Shown one piece after another: positions 32,645 through 41,298 of a stretch of 64,000 nucleotides of DNA. Under the pieces are notes generated by a model, which worked only from the letters and a program-made list of their open reading frames with translations, was not told where the DNA came from and ran no database searches. The DNA is from Paenibacillus_E violae. GTDB taxonomy: Bacteria > Bacillota > Bacilli > Paenibacillales > NBRC-103111. The position numbers were made by a program, and so were the translations under genes. Within the stretch, counting starts at the first letter, position 1; each line of letters opens with the position of its first letter. Location of the stretch: assembly GCF_032461945.1 (NCBI RefSeq), contig NZ_JAWCUD010000006.1, positions 1 to 64,000 on the forward strand, written 5' to 3'.

Positions 32645-33805
32645 ATGAAATCATTCAATATTGGTATGGTCGGTTATAAGTTTATGGGCAAAGCGCACAG
32701 CCATGCTTATAAGGATTTGCACATGTTTTTCCCGCAGACGGCGGTGCCGAACATGAAGCTCATCTGCGGACGTGATGAGAACGGTGTCAAAACCGCAGCC
32801 GAGCAGTTCGGCTGGGATGGTTACGTCACCGACTGGCGCGAGCTGGTTACGCATCCTGAGATCGACATCGTCGATATCAATGCTCCCAGCGACGCGCACA
32901 AGGAAATCGCGCTTGCAGCGGCCAAAGCCGGCAAGCACCTGTTCTGTGAGAAGCCGCTGGCGCTGACCCTTGCCGATGCAAGGGAGATGCTGGAGGCGGC
33001 TGAAACGGCCGGGGTGAAGCACATGGTCGGCTTCAACTACCGGTTTGCTCCTGCGGTGCAGCTCGCGAAGAAGCTGGTCGAGAGCGGTCGACTCGGCGAG
33101 ATCTATCACTTCCGCGCGTGGTTCCTGCAGGACTGGATCGTAGATCCGACGTTCCCGCTGGTATGGCGCTTGCAGAAGGAGATTGCCGGCTCCGGATCGC
33201 ACGGCGATTTGGGTGCGCATCTGATCGATCTGGCGCATTTCCTGGTTGGCGATATGACAGAAGTTATCGGGATGAGCGAGACGTTCGTGAAGGAGCGTCC
33301 ACTGCCGAGCTCCATGACAGGACTTAGCGCCAAGGGCAGCAAGGACGCGCCGCATGGTCCGGTCACTGTGGATGACGCGACGTTGTTTATGGCCCGTTTC
33401 GCGAACGGAGCGCTGGGCAGCTTCGAGGCTACACGGTTTGCAGCCGGTCACCGGTGTACGAATTCTTTTGAAATTAATGGCAGTAAAGGCAGTGTGAAGT
33501 TTGATTTTGAGCGCTTGAACGAGCTGCAGGTATATTTTACAAGTGATGATGAGGATGTTCAGGGGTTCCGCCGTGTTCTGGCAACAGATGCGCCCCACGC
33601 TTATATGGATGCTTGGTGGCCGGCCGGACATACAATCGGGTATGAGCACACGTTCGTGCACGAGGTTGTGGAGCTAATGAACGCGCTTTCAGAAGATCGT
33701 CAGCCGGTTCCGAATTTTGTGGATGGCGTGAAGTGTCAAGAGGTGCTGGAAGCCGTGGATCAATCCATTGAGCAGCGCCGTTGGGTGAAAATTAGCGAGG
33801 TTTAA
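32645..33805 (+). CDS. Gfo/Idh/MocA-family oxidoreductase (386 aa)
   Basis: NAD(P)-dependent sugar or inositol dehydrogenase. The N-terminal Rossmann strand is IGMVGYKFMGKAHSHAY, the catalytic EKP motif sits in LFCEKPLALT (about residue 97), and the C-terminal alpha/beta domain has GSHGDLGAHLIDLAHFLVG carrying the conserved D and H of the family. The ATG follows TTAAGGAGG. Second gene of the LacI operon, paired with another dehydrogenase two genes on. The sugar is not identifiable from sequence. Confidence 0.92.
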   Translation: MKSFNIGMVGYKFMGKAHSHAYKDLHMFFPQTAVPNMKLICGRDENGVKTAAEQFGWDGYVTDWRELVTHPEIDIVDINAPSDAHKEIALAAAKAGKHLFCEKPLALTLADAREMLEAAETAGVKHMVGFNYRFAPAVQLAKKLVESGRLGEIYHFRAWFLQDWIVDPTFPLVWRLQKEIAGSGSHGDLGAHLIDLAHFLVGDMTEVIGMSETFVKERPLPSSMTGLSAKGSKDAPHGPVTVDDATLFMARFANGALGSFEATRFAAGHRCTNSFEINGSKGSVKFDFERLNELQVYFTSDDEDVQGFRRVLATDAPHAYMDAWWPAGHTIGYEHTFVHEVVELMNALSEDRQPVPNFVDGVKCQEVLEAVDQSIEQRRWVKISEV

Positions 33806-33838
33806 GCTTAATCAGAAGCAGAGAGGAGCTTGCGCAAG

Positions 33839-34468
33839 ATGAGTAAACAAGCATTGATTGTCTGGGGTGGCTGGGATGGTCATCAACCTGAGGAAGTGGC
33901 TGGGATTTTTGCGGGGTTATTGCGCGAAGAAGGTTATGGCGTGGAGGTATCTGATACGCTGGATAGTTTTAAGGATGCGGAACGCTTGAAAGGCATTGAT
34001 CTCATTGTACCTGTATGGACGATGGGGAAAATTGAGAAAGAGCAATTGACACCGTTACTTGCCGCAGTGAAAGAAGGTGGAACCGGGATTGCCGGCTGCC
34101 ACGGCGGGATGGGGGATTCCTTCCGGAATGAAGTCGAGTACCAATACATGGTCGGCGGTCAATGGGTCGCTCATCCGGGCAATGACGGTGTTACCTACAC
34201 GGTGCGGATCAAAGATCGTCAGCATTCTCTGACAGAGGGAATAAACGATTTTGTCGTCGTCTCTGAAAAGTATTACATGCATGTCGATCCTGCTATTCAA
34301 GTGCATGCGGTGACGGATTTCGGCGATGTGGAGATGCCGGTGGTGTGGACCAAAACCTATGGCGAAGGCAAAGTGTACTATAACTCGCTTGGCCATCAAG
34401 CCAACATCGTACGGATGCCGGAAACACTTGAGCTTATGCGCCGCGGCTTGCTGTGGGCGACACGATAA
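33839..34468 (+). CDS. ThuA-domain protein (209 aa)
   Basis: Class I glutamine-amidotransferase-like fold of the ThuA/trehalose-utilisation family. Seen: LIVWGGWDGHQPEEVAGIF at the start, LIVPVWTMGKIEKEQ, GIAGCHGGMGDSFRNE at the elbow position, and MPVVWTKTYGEGKVYYNSLGH at the C terminus. ThuA-domain proteins accompany Gfo/Idh/MocA enzymes in ketosugar pathways (3-keto sugar handling is the best-known setting). ATG 33839 follows GAGAGGAG; a TTG at 33830 in frame is a poorer choice. Confidence 0.9.
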   Translation: MSKQALIVWGGWDGHQPEEVAGIFAGLLREEGYGVEVSDTLDSFKDAERLKGIDLIVPVWTMGKIEKEQLTPLLAAVKEGGTGIAGCHGGMGDSFRNEVEYQYMVGGQWVAHPGNDGVTYTVRIKDRQHSLTEGINDFVVVSEKYYMHVDPAIQVHAVTDFGDVEMPVVWTKTYGEGKVYYNSLGHQANIVRMPETLELMRRGLLWATR

Positions 34469-34489
34469 CGAAGAGGAGGAGCGAAAAAG

Positions 34490-35584
34490 ATGAGTAAAAA
34501 GAAGGTTGGTATTATTGGTTGCGGGAATATTAGTGCTGCTTATATGAAGAATATTCCTAACTTTGAGCATTTGGAGCTGCTCGCTTGCGCGGATATCGAT
34601 TTGGAGAGAGCGAAGGCGCGGGCGGAGGAGTTTAATATTCCTCACGCGTATTCGGTTCAGGAGCTTTTGAATGATGCGAATATTGACATTGTCATCAATC
34701 TGACGATTCCAGCTGCACACGCGGAAGTCTGTATTCAGGTATTGGAAGCGGGCAAACACGTCTATGTGGAAAAGCCGCTAGCGGTTACGCGCGAAGAGGG
34801 CTTACGCATTCTGGAGGTAGCTCGCCGTAAAGGATTGTCAGTCGGCAGCGCGCCGGATACCTTCCTCGGTGGAGGAATTCAGACATGCGTGAAACTGATC
34901 AATGACGGTTGGATCGGCACACCGATTGCCGCAACGGCTTTCATGATGGGCAAAGGTCACGAGCATTGGCATCCGGACCCTGAGTTTTACTATGCAAAAG
35001 GCGGCGGCCCTATGTTCGATATGGGTCCTTATTATCTTACAGCATTAGTAGCTCTGCTAGGGCCTATTCGCCGTGTAACAGGCTCGACAGGCATCAGCTT
35101 CCCGGAACGTACAATTAAGAGCGAGAAAAAACGCGGACAGAAGATCACGGTAGAGACGCCAACGCATATTGCGGGCGTGCTTGATTTCCATAGCGGCGCA
35201 ATTGCTACGCTGGTTACAAGCTTTGATATTATGGGCGGCACGCAGCTGCCGAACATTGAAATCTATGGCAGCCATGGCTCTTTGCGCGTACCGGATCCTA
35301 ATACTTTTGGCGGTCAGGTGATGATCCGTAAAAATGGTTCCGACTGGGAGCCGATTCCATTATCCCATGGCTACAAAGAAAACAGCCGCGGTTTGGGTGT
35401 TGCCGCAATGGCGCAAGCACTCATCAGCGGTGAGCGTGAAGCGCATCGCGCGAATGGCGAGCTGGCGTACCATGTGCTGGAGGCTATGCATGGCTTCCAT
35501 GACGCAGCGAGTGAAGGCAAGCACTATGTGATGCAAAGCAGCTGTGAAAGACCGGCGCCTTTGTCGCCGAACACTGTGCTTTAG
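34490..35584 (+). CDS. Gfo/Idh/MocA-family oxidoreductase (364 aa)
   Basis: Second dehydrogenase of the operon. The Rossmann motif is VGIIGCGNISAAYMKN, the EKP motif is HVYVEKPLAVT (about residue 95), and the substrate-binding part shows FYYAKGGGPMFDMGPYYLTAL. ATG follows GAGGAGGAGCG, 21 bases after the ThuA stop. Two such enzymes flanking a ThuA protein suggest successive oxidation and reduction at a sugar carbon (inference). A terminator follows. Confidence 0.92.
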   Translation: MSKKKVGIIGCGNISAAYMKNIPNFEHLELLACADIDLERAKARAEEFNIPHAYSVQELLNDANIDIVINLTIPAAHAEVCIQVLEAGKHVYVEKPLAVTREEGLRILEVARRKGLSVGSAPDTFLGGGIQTCVKLINDGWIGTPIAATAFMMGKGHEHWHPDPEFYYAKGGGPMFDMGPYYLTALVALLGPIRRVTGSTGISFPERTIKSEKKRGQKITVETPTHIAGVLDFHSGAIATLVTSFDIMGGTQLPNIEIYGSHGSLRVPDPNTFGGQVMIRKNGSDWEPIPLSHGYKENSRGLGVAAMAQALISGEREAHRANGELAYHVLEAMHGFHDAASEGKHYVMQSSCERPAPLSPNTVL

Positions 35585-35609
35585 CAATTATCAATTATTA
35601 ATGATCGAT

Positions 35610-35645
35610 TATCCTCCTCTTGGATTAGAGGGGGATTTTTTTGTT
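35610..35645 (+). terminator. Rho-independent terminator of the LacI operon
   Basis: ATCCTCCTCTT-like arm pairs with AGAGGGGGAT, with a wobble, then TTTTTTT. Confidence 0.82.
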
Positions 35646-35975
35646 TGATGCAGGGGTGGGGCACAGCAGCGTGGACGATTCCCTAAGGCTCGTTGCTATT
35701 GGAAAAACTACCGTTAATGTGCACTGATAGGTGGAAGGAATTGGAATAGAGGTAGAAACTCAAGCTACATTGATGGAATTTTAGCGAAACATAGCGGATA
35801 TGGGGAAATTAGAGGTACAAAATTCAGTTAAATAGGTGAAGATGGATATATTGCAGGAATTAGCAGGAGTAATCGGCTTTACTTGCTGAGAATAGCTGGA
35901 GAAGATCAGGCTGTCGAGTACGAATATGCAGCTAAGGGATTGCAAGGAGCAGCCCCCTAGCCGATGGTGGGAATT
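35646..35975. repeat. Non-coding island C with degenerate repeat words
   Basis: About 330 bases without a credible gene. Words shared with islands A and B: AACATAGCGGATATGGGGAAATT, TTCAGTTAAATAGG, GCAGGAGTAATCGGC and AGAATAGCTGGAGAAG. The open frame on the minus strand is Cys/Ser-rich and treated as spurious. Confidence 0.5.
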
Positions 35976-35980
35976 TGGGG

Positions 35981-36184
35981 TCAAGGGAGATGCCCTTTTA
36001 AGGTTTCAACGAGTTCATTTTGGATATTTGCTTCACTATGCTGCCATATGATTTCGAAAAGCACACCTAGCCCGGGCAATACCCTTTCTTCCCCGCCAAT
36101 CGAATCTTCAATAATTTCTTGAAGTTCGTCATTGGATTTATTTTGGACTCTCTGGACGATGGCCTGTCTTAATGTAATGTTCAT
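35981..36184 (-). CDS. sspI: Small acid-soluble spore protein I (67 aa)
   Basis: Minor SASP found in the spore core. The sequence MNITLRQAIVQRVQNKSNDEL, with the downstream EDSIGGEERVLPGLGVLFE and ending LVETLKGHLP, is the SspI family signature and the length matches. ATG 36184 lies behind AGGGAAGCGAGG. A sigma-G-type promoter is visible upstream (36222-36251), so expression should occur in the forespore. In Bacillus sspI neighbours a SpoU-type rRNA methylase, and a SpoU gene lies at 37015 here. Confidence 0.93.
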   Translation of the reverse strand: MNITLRQAIVQRVQNKSNDELQEIIEDSIGGEERVLPGLGVLFEIIWQHSEANIQNELVETLKGHLP

Positions 36185-36221
36185 TCGTTCGTGGACCTCG
36201 CTTCCCTTTCGTTATCGATAC

Positions 36222-36251
36222 TAATATGCGCAAGTTGATGTCGGTTCATCC
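36222..36251 (-). promoter_or_regulatory. Sigma-G-type promoter of sspI
   Basis: Reading the minus strand, GGATG (36247-36251) fits the GnATR -35 and CATATTA (36222-36228) fits the CATnnTA -10 of sigma-G, with an 18-bp spacer. It is 37 bases ahead of the sspI start. Confidence 0.7.
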
Positions 36252-36345
36252 TCCACCTTCGCCTCTTTCCGCGCACAGCGAGTTTACAGATCGCAAGTAT
36301 GTTATAATTTAGAATCATATTGGAATTTGGAGGAAACGCCAGCCT

Positions 36346-37005
36346 ATGAGAAAACAATTTGCCATTATTGGAATGGGAAGATTCGGGTCCAGCATTGCCA
36401 GAACGTTGTCACAATTAGGTTTTGAAGTCATGGCCATTGATTCTCGTGAAGAGACTGTGCAAGAGATCTCATCGATCGTCACGCACGCCGTACAAGCGGA
36501 TTCAACGGATGAAGAAGCGCTTCGGGCTCTGGGTATACGCAATTTTGACGTTGTCGTAGTCGCCATTGGGGAGGATATTCAAGCGAGTATCTTGACCACA
36601 TTAATTCTCAAAGAAATGGGAATACCTACGGTAGTTGTGAAAGCTGTGAATGACTTGCACGGGAAGGTGCTTAAGAAAATCGGCGCTGACAAGGTCGTTT
36701 ATCCAGAGAGGGATATGGGACAGCGTGTCGCGCATCACTTAATCTCATCTAATATTGTTGATTACATAGAATTGTCCTCAGATCACAGCATTGTGGAGAT
36801 TCAAGCCTCCCGTCATATGATTGGCCAAAATCTAAAAGAACTTGATATTAGGGCCAAATATGGTTGCAATGTGATTGCGATCAAACACAATGATAAGCTG
36901 ATCATTCCGCCAAGCGCGGAGGAAAAGCTGCGACCTGATGATATTTTGGTTGTCGTTGGAAAAAATTCGGATCTTCAAACGTTTGAAGTGACTTTTGCAG
37001 AGTAG
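36346..37005 (+). CDS. KtrA/KtrC-like potassium channel regulatory subunit (219 aa)
   Basis: Cytoplasmic RCK protein that gates a KtrB/KtrD potassium channel. RCK_N (residues 3-120) has the nucleotide motif FAIIGMGRFGSSIA and AIDSREETVQE; RCK_C (about 135-217) has SSDHSIVEIQASRHMIGQNL and LRPDDILVVVGKN. In Firmicutes RCK_C domains of KtrA/KtrC bind c-di-AMP, which closes the channel. ATG 36346 follows TTTGGAGGAAACG, and a TATAAT (36303-36308) lies upstream. No ktrB/ktrD gene is adjacent, as with the Bacillus KtrC arrangement. Confidence 0.93.
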   Translation: MRKQFAIIGMGRFGSSIARTLSQLGFEVMAIDSREETVQEISSIVTHAVQADSTDEEALRALGIRNFDVVVVAIGEDIQASILTTLILKEMGIPTVVVKAVNDLHGKVLKKIGADKVVYPERDMGQRVAHHLISSNIVDYIELSSDHSIVEIQASRHMIGQNLKELDIRAKYGCNVIAIKHNDKLIIPPSAEEKLRPDDILVVVGKNSDLQTFEVTFAE

Positions 37006-37014
37006 GTAGAAGAA

Positions 37015-37809
37015 ATGACACATACGGAAATTATGTCTGTTCAAAATGCCCGTGTGAAAGAATGGGCACAGCTTTTGGAACGCAAGGGTAGAGATAAGCA
37101 AGGGAAATACATCATCGAAGGCCATCATCTGGTGGAGGAAGCGCTGCGTGCGGGAGCCTCTGTCGAAACCGTTATCTTCAGCCTGGAAAAAGGTTTGCCT
37201 GACGGTCTAGCTGGGCTGGTATCGCCGGGCGAAGTAGAATGGGTCGGCGTCAGCCAAGCCGTCCTGGAGAAATGCACGGATACGCAGACGCCGCAGGGCG
37301 TGCTGGCTATTGTTGCTCGGCCGCAGCTGGGCATGGACGAGCTGCTCGCTGGCGAGCATGATCTTGTTGTGGTCCTGGACGGCGTCCAGGACCCGGGCAA
37401 CCTCGGCACTATCATCCGCAGCGCGGATGCCGTTGGTGCCAAAGCGGTAGTGCTCGGCCGCGGCACAGTCGATCTGTACAATCCCAAGACGATCCGCTCG
37501 ACGATGGGATCGATGTATCATCTGCCGATTGTGGAGGCAGATTTGGGGCTTTTGCTGCCGCGAGCGCGTGAGCGCGGCGTGCGCCTCGTGACCACGAGCC
37601 TGCAGGCGCAGAGCTCGTGTTACGACACGGACCTGCGGCAGCCGACGTGGCTGATTCTCGGCAACGAGGGCCGGGGCGTGTCGCCGGAGGTTGCTGCGCT
37701 GTCGGATGTGCAGGTCATCATCCCGATGCAGGGGAAGGCGGAGTCGCTGAATGTGGCCATGGCTGCTACGGTGCTGCTGTTTGAGGCTTCGCGGCAGCGG
37801 TTGATGTAG
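37015..37809 (+). CDS. SpoU/TrmH-family RNA 2'-O-methyltransferase (264 aa)
   Basis: Trefoil-knot methylase acting on rRNA or tRNA. The N-terminal substrate-binding part carries KQGKYIIEGHHLVEEAL. The knot motifs follow: VLDGVQDPGNLGTIIRSADA (motif 1), LILGNEGRGVSPEV (motif 2) and IPMQGKAESLNVAMAATVLLFE (motif 3), with the SAM-binding SLNVAMA loop. It starts 10 bases after the KtrA-like gene and is probably co-transcribed. The 3' two thirds are GC-rich compared with the gene before. It resembles the Bacillus methylase next to sspI; the target nucleotide is not readable. Confidence 0.93.
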   Translation: MTHTEIMSVQNARVKEWAQLLERKGRDKQGKYIIEGHHLVEEALRAGASVETVIFSLEKGLPDGLAGLVSPGEVEWVGVSQAVLEKCTDTQTPQGVLAIVARPQLGMDELLAGEHDLVVVLDGVQDPGNLGTIIRSADAVGAKAVVLGRGTVDLYNPKTIRSTMGSMYHLPIVEADLGLLLPRARERGVRLVTTSLQAQSSCYDTDLRQPTWLILGNEGRGVSPEVAALSDVQVIIPMQGKAESLNVAMAATVLLFEASRQRLM

Positions 37810-37849
37810 CTCGGGGGCATTCAATTCATTGCCGCCAATAATAAACGAT

Positions 37850-37883
37850 AAGGCACCCTCAGTATACTGAGGGTGCCTTTTTT
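37850..37883. terminator. Bidirectional terminator
   Basis: AAGGCACCCTCAGTATACTGAGGGTGCCTT is a perfect dyad followed by TTTTT, shared by the SpoU gene and the convergent LysR gene. Confidence 0.93.
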
Positions 37884-37890
37884 ATCCGAA

Positions 37891-38787
37891 TTAAGAACGC
37901 ACGAAAGACGTTTGCTCCAACAGCTTTTGTATAAACATTTGAATAGCCATTGACGAAGAAGTATCTTTATTTTGAATAAACCAGAAATCACGTTCTTTTA
38001 GCTTGGGATTGAGAGGGATAGCCGTAATCTCTCCAGTTTCTAATTCTTTACGAACAATCCAGCGTGACAGAATGGAGATTCCTAAGCCAGCAGCAACGGC
38101 TTCTTTAACTCCTTGGCTGCTAGTAAATACATAGGATCGTTTAATGCGTAAGTCGTTCGTATGGATAAACTTATCGCTATAAGATCGGGTACCGGAGCCA
38201 TGTTCCCTGAGAACCCAGGTGCAATCATGGAGCATATCTGGCTTCACGGTCTTTTTGGCGCATAATGGATGATCCGGAGATGCAATGAGAAGCATTTCAT
38301 CTTTCATATAAGTTGTAAGTTGAATCCCGTTCTGTGACACTTCTCCCTCAACTAAACCTAGATCAAGTTTGTTGGCTTTCAGCGCTAAGGCAATCTCCTC
38401 TGTATTGGCAATAGTCAAAGACAAATCGACTTCTGGAAACTGATTTGCAAAATCCGCAAGCAGCCGCGGCAAAATATATTCACCAATTGTAAAACTAGCC
38501 CCAATTTGAATAGATCCTGTTACCTTCTGATTGAGTAAATGGATGTCTTGTTTTCCTTGTTCGTAAAGGGAAAGAATTTGCTTAGCTTGCCGATATAGTA
38601 TCTCTCCTGCATCTGTAAGAACAACATGCTTGGGCGATCGATGCATAAGTTTGGCATTGAATTCGTTTTCCAGGTTGCGAATTTGTAATGAAACGGCTGG
38701 CTGGGACAAGTTTAACAATTCTCCTGCTCTAGAGAAGTTATTTTGTTCTGCTACCGTAACAAACACGCGAAGTGCATCAACAATCAT
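37891..38787 (-). CDS. LysR-family regulator, divergent from the YeiH-type gene (298 aa)
   Basis: N-terminal winged HTH (VFVTVAEQNNFSRAGELLNLSQPAVSLQI) and a periplasmic-binding-like effector domain (IQIGASFTIGEYILPRLLADFA). CysL/YeiE-type LysR proteins typically sit opposite yeiH-type genes and sense sulfur compounds. ATG 38787 is 8 bases from AGGGGGT; the ATG six bases upstream lies too close to that site. It likely controls the divergent exporter and itself through the dyad at 38836-38851. Confidence 0.9.
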   Translation of the reverse strand: MIVDALRVFVTVAEQNNFSRAGELLNLSQPAVSLQIRNLENEFNAKLMHRSPKHVVLTDAGEILYRQAKQILSLYEQGKQDIHLLNQKVTGSIQIGASFTIGEYILPRLLADFANQFPEVDLSLTIANTEEIALALKANKLDLGLVEGEVSQNGIQLTTYMKDEMLLIASPDHPLCAKKTVKPDMLHDCTWVLREHGSGTRSYSDKFIHTNDLRIKRSYVFTSSQGVKEAVAAGLGISILSRWIVRKELETGEITAIPLNPKLKERDFWFIQNKDTSSSMAIQMFIQKLLEQTSFVRS

Positions 38788-38835
38788 TTCCATACCCCCT
38801 AGAACTATATTGTACAAATTCTTTGGAGGGGCCAC

Positions 38836-38851
38836 AACTTAATCATAAGTT
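38836..38851. promoter_or_regulatory. LysR-type operator between regulator and YeiH-type gene
   Basis: AACTTA-ATCA-TAAGTT is a perfect 16-bp dyad in the divergent intergenic region and contains a T-N11-A frame as LysR boxes do. A related half site, CACTTATTGTTAA, lies near 38885-38897. Confidence 0.55.
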
Positions 38852-38960
38852 TTTCTCATGGTAAAGATTGAATATTGATATTTCACTTATTGTTAAAGCG
38901 GCCTTATAGTGAAAGAGGTAAAGGACAACAAAGTTAAACTTGAAGGAGAGGGTGAGGATT

Positions 38961-39998
38961 ATGGAAGTCTTATATGCCTTACCAATGAAGCAAAAGGGAC
39001 AAGATTTCGTGCAAGGAATTAGCATAACTTTCGTTCTTGCAATCGTTGCAAAGTATTTAGGGGGCTTTCCGTTTCTCAGTATTATGGGCCAACTTGTGAT
39101 AGCGATCCTGCTTGGTATGCTTTACAGGGGGGTTATTGGGGTCCCGCAGCAAGCCATAAAAGGGATCTCTTTCTCAAGCAAAACGCTTTTACGCTACGGC
39201 ATCATCTTGTTGGGAATGAGATTGAACTTGGTCGATATCGTTCACGCTGGTCCTAAAGTTTTGGTTATTGCAATTATTAATATCGTTTTTACGATTTTTG
39301 TTGTTTATGGTATAGCAAGGTTGTTTAAGGTAGAAAACCGCTTAGGCATCTTGACAGCCTGTGGCACCGCGATTTGTGGGGCTGCTGCAGTTGTAGCGAT
39401 ATCACCGCAAATTAAGGCGAATGATAATGAGACAGCTATTGGAGCCGCGACTGTTGCTATTTTGGGTACCATTTTCACACTTCTCTATACGATTCTATAT
39501 CCGGTCCTAGGCTTAACAGCAAAAGGTTATGGTATCTTCTCTGGGGCAACCCTTCACGAAATTGCGCATGTCATCGCGGCAGCAGCTCCCGGAGGTAAAG
39601 ATGCCGTGGATCTGGCTGTAATTGTGAAATTAACAAGAGTTGCTCTTTTGGTACCGGTGGCAATCGTGCTTGGTGTCTGGACAAACCGTACCGAGCGTAA
39701 GAAAAATACCGTCGTCCAAAAAGCGAGCTGGAGATCCATTCCGATTCCATGGTTTATTCTAGGCTTCCTTGTTATGAGTGGTATAAACACATTAGGATTC
39801 ATACCAACTGGTTTTACCAACCAAATCATCCTTCTTGCCTATTTCCTGATTGCGATGGCGATGGCTGGTCTTGGGCTTAATGTTGACTTGGCCACGTTCC
39901 GACGCTTGGGGATGAACTCGTTTGCTGCAGGTTTAATAGGGTCTGTATTGCTTTCAATTCTAGGCTATCTGCTTATTGATCTGTTTGGATTAAAGTAA
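38961..39998 (+). CDS. YeiH/UPF0324-family putative sulfate exporter (345 aa)
   Basis: Integral membrane protein with about ten helices. The family signature regions are ISFSSKTLLRYGIILLGMRLN, TACGTAICGAAAVVAISP and GATLHEIAHVIAAA, all typical of UPF0324/YeiH proteins, proposed to export sulfate or sulfite. ATG 38961 follows GGAGAGGGTGAGG; an upstream in-frame start at 38940 lies in that site. It is divergent from a LysR gene. A function in sulfur or sulfonate metabolism is inferred from the family. Confidence 0.9.
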   Translation: MEVLYALPMKQKGQDFVQGISITFVLAIVAKYLGGFPFLSIMGQLVIAILLGMLYRGVIGVPQQAIKGISFSSKTLLRYGIILLGMRLNLVDIVHAGPKVLVIAIINIVFTIFVVYGIARLFKVENRLGILTACGTAICGAAAVVAISPQIKANDNETAIGAATVAILGTIFTLLYTILYPVLGLTAKGYGIFSGATLHEIAHVIAAAAPGGKDAVDLAVIVKLTRVALLVPVAIVLGVWTNRTERKKNTVVQKASWRSIPIPWFILGFLVMSGINTLGFIPTGFTNQIILLAYFLIAMAMAGLGLNVDLATFRRLGMNSFAAGLIGSVLLSILGYLLIDLFGLK

Positions 39999-40027
39999 CA
40001 AGCAAACATAAGAAGAGAACGATTATA

Positions 40028-41188
40028 TTAATGATTCATCTTCACTCTAAAAGTCCTGTAAAAGTTACAAATGTCCTGAGCCAGAAGCTCGGGTTCTTCC
40101 ATAGCGGTAAAATGTCCGCCACGGGGCAGCGAAGCCCAGTGAATGACATTTAGGTTGCGTACTGCCCATTCTTTGGGAGGTAGCAAAATATCTGCAGGGA
40201 ACAATGCGATGCCTGTCGGTACATCTATATAGCCCAATGGTGGTAAAGAATGTGAATTTTCATAATACATCCGTGCTGAAGAACCGATTGTGTTCGTAAC
40301 CCAATACAACATAATATGAGTGATGAGTTCATCCTCGTTGAATTTCTGCTGAAGGTTACCATTGCAATCGCTCCATGCACGATATTTTTCAACGATCCAG
40401 CCAGCCAAGCCTGCCGGTGAATCGGTTAGTCCATAAGCAAGGCTCTGTGGTTTTGTGGATTGAACGGACATATAGCCACCTTCTTGAGCAATCCATTCCG
40501 AAGCGCTTTTCTTGTATTGCAGCTCTTCTTCCGTAAGCTTCGCCTGATCAGATGAAGCCATGAGGTTCCTTATAATGCCGATATCGGTTAAGTGGATGCC
40601 GTATAACAGTTCAGGATGGTTTGCTACCAGATATCTTGTAACTCCTGATCCAATATCCCCACCTGCGGCAGCAAATTTTCGGTACCCTAATTCTTCTGTC
40701 ATTAGCTTAGCCCACATCTCCGAGACGCGAAAACTGTTGACGCCAGCATGTTTAGGGCGACTAGAGAATCCAAACCCAGGTAATGAAGGGACAATCACGT
40801 CGAAAGAATCCTCAGGGTTACCGCCGTAGCTGGCAGGATCGGTAAGAAGAGGAATGATCTTTTGATAACGAAGGTAACTGTCGGGCCATCCGTGGGTAAG
40901 AATAATGGGCATTGGATTCGGTCCTTTACCACGTTCATGTACGAAGTGCACGTCTATGCCGTCGATATTGCAGCAAAACTGGGACAAGCGGTTCAACTGG
41001 GTTTCTTGCGCGCGCCAGTCATAATGTTCTTTCCAATAAGAAATGAGCGACTTTAAATAACTTAATTCTGTGCCTCGTTCCCACCCCGTGTTATCTATTT
41101 GATCTGGCCAACGAGTGTGATGCAGTCTGTATGTTAGATCGTCAAGGATCTCGTCAGAGACATGAATGTGAAAACGTTCAATAGCCAT
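40028..41188 (-). CDS. Epoxide hydrolase-like alpha/beta hydrolase with EHN domain (386 aa)
   Basis: The N-terminal epoxide-hydrolase cap (EHN, about residues 1-95, with FHIHVSDEILDDLTYRLHHTRWPD) is followed by an alpha/beta hydrolase core. The nucleophile Asp178 is in AAGGDIGSG, the HGWP oxyanion loop is near residue 99, and the final catalytic His is in LPRGGHFTAMEEPE. Length fits the microsomal-type family. ATG 41188 follows AAAGGAGGG; a more distant upstream start is rejected. It is divergent from an AraC-type regulator that may control it. The natural substrate is unknown. Confidence 0.92.
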   Translation of the reverse strand: MAIERFHIHVSDEILDDLTYRLHHTRWPDQIDNTGWERGTELSYLKSLISYWKEHYDWRAQETQLNRLSQFCCNIDGIDVHFVHERGKGPNPMPIILTHGWPDSYLRYQKIIPLLTDPASYGGNPEDSFDVIVPSLPGFGFSSRPKHAGVNSFRVSEMWAKLMTEELGYRKFAAAGGDIGSGVTRYLVANHPELLYGIHLTDIGIIRNLMASSDQAKLTEEELQYKKSASEWIAQEGGYMSVQSTKPQSLAYGLTDSPAGLAGWIVEKYRAWSDCNGNLQQKFNEDELITHIMLYWVTNTIGSSARMYYENSHSLPPLGYIDVPTGIALFPADILLPPKEWAVRNLNVIHWASLPRGGHFTAMEEPELLAQDICNFYRTFRVKMNH

Positions 41189-41298
41189 TGTGGTTTTTCC
41201 CTCCTTTTGTTGGTACAATCGCTATTATATCTCTCACACTTGTCTGGTACACTGCCAATAATGAAGTAATTAACTATAATATTTGATAGGTGATGGCT

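Noticed and set aside
35781..35984. 67-codon minus-strand open frame in island C
   Set aside because: Repeat-derived, Cys/Ser-rich, and without a ribosome binding site.
41212..41251. Two GGTACA words 34 bp apart between the epoxide-hydrolase-like and AraC genes
   Set aside because: Too short and too common to call an operator with confidence; mentioned only within the AraC entry.
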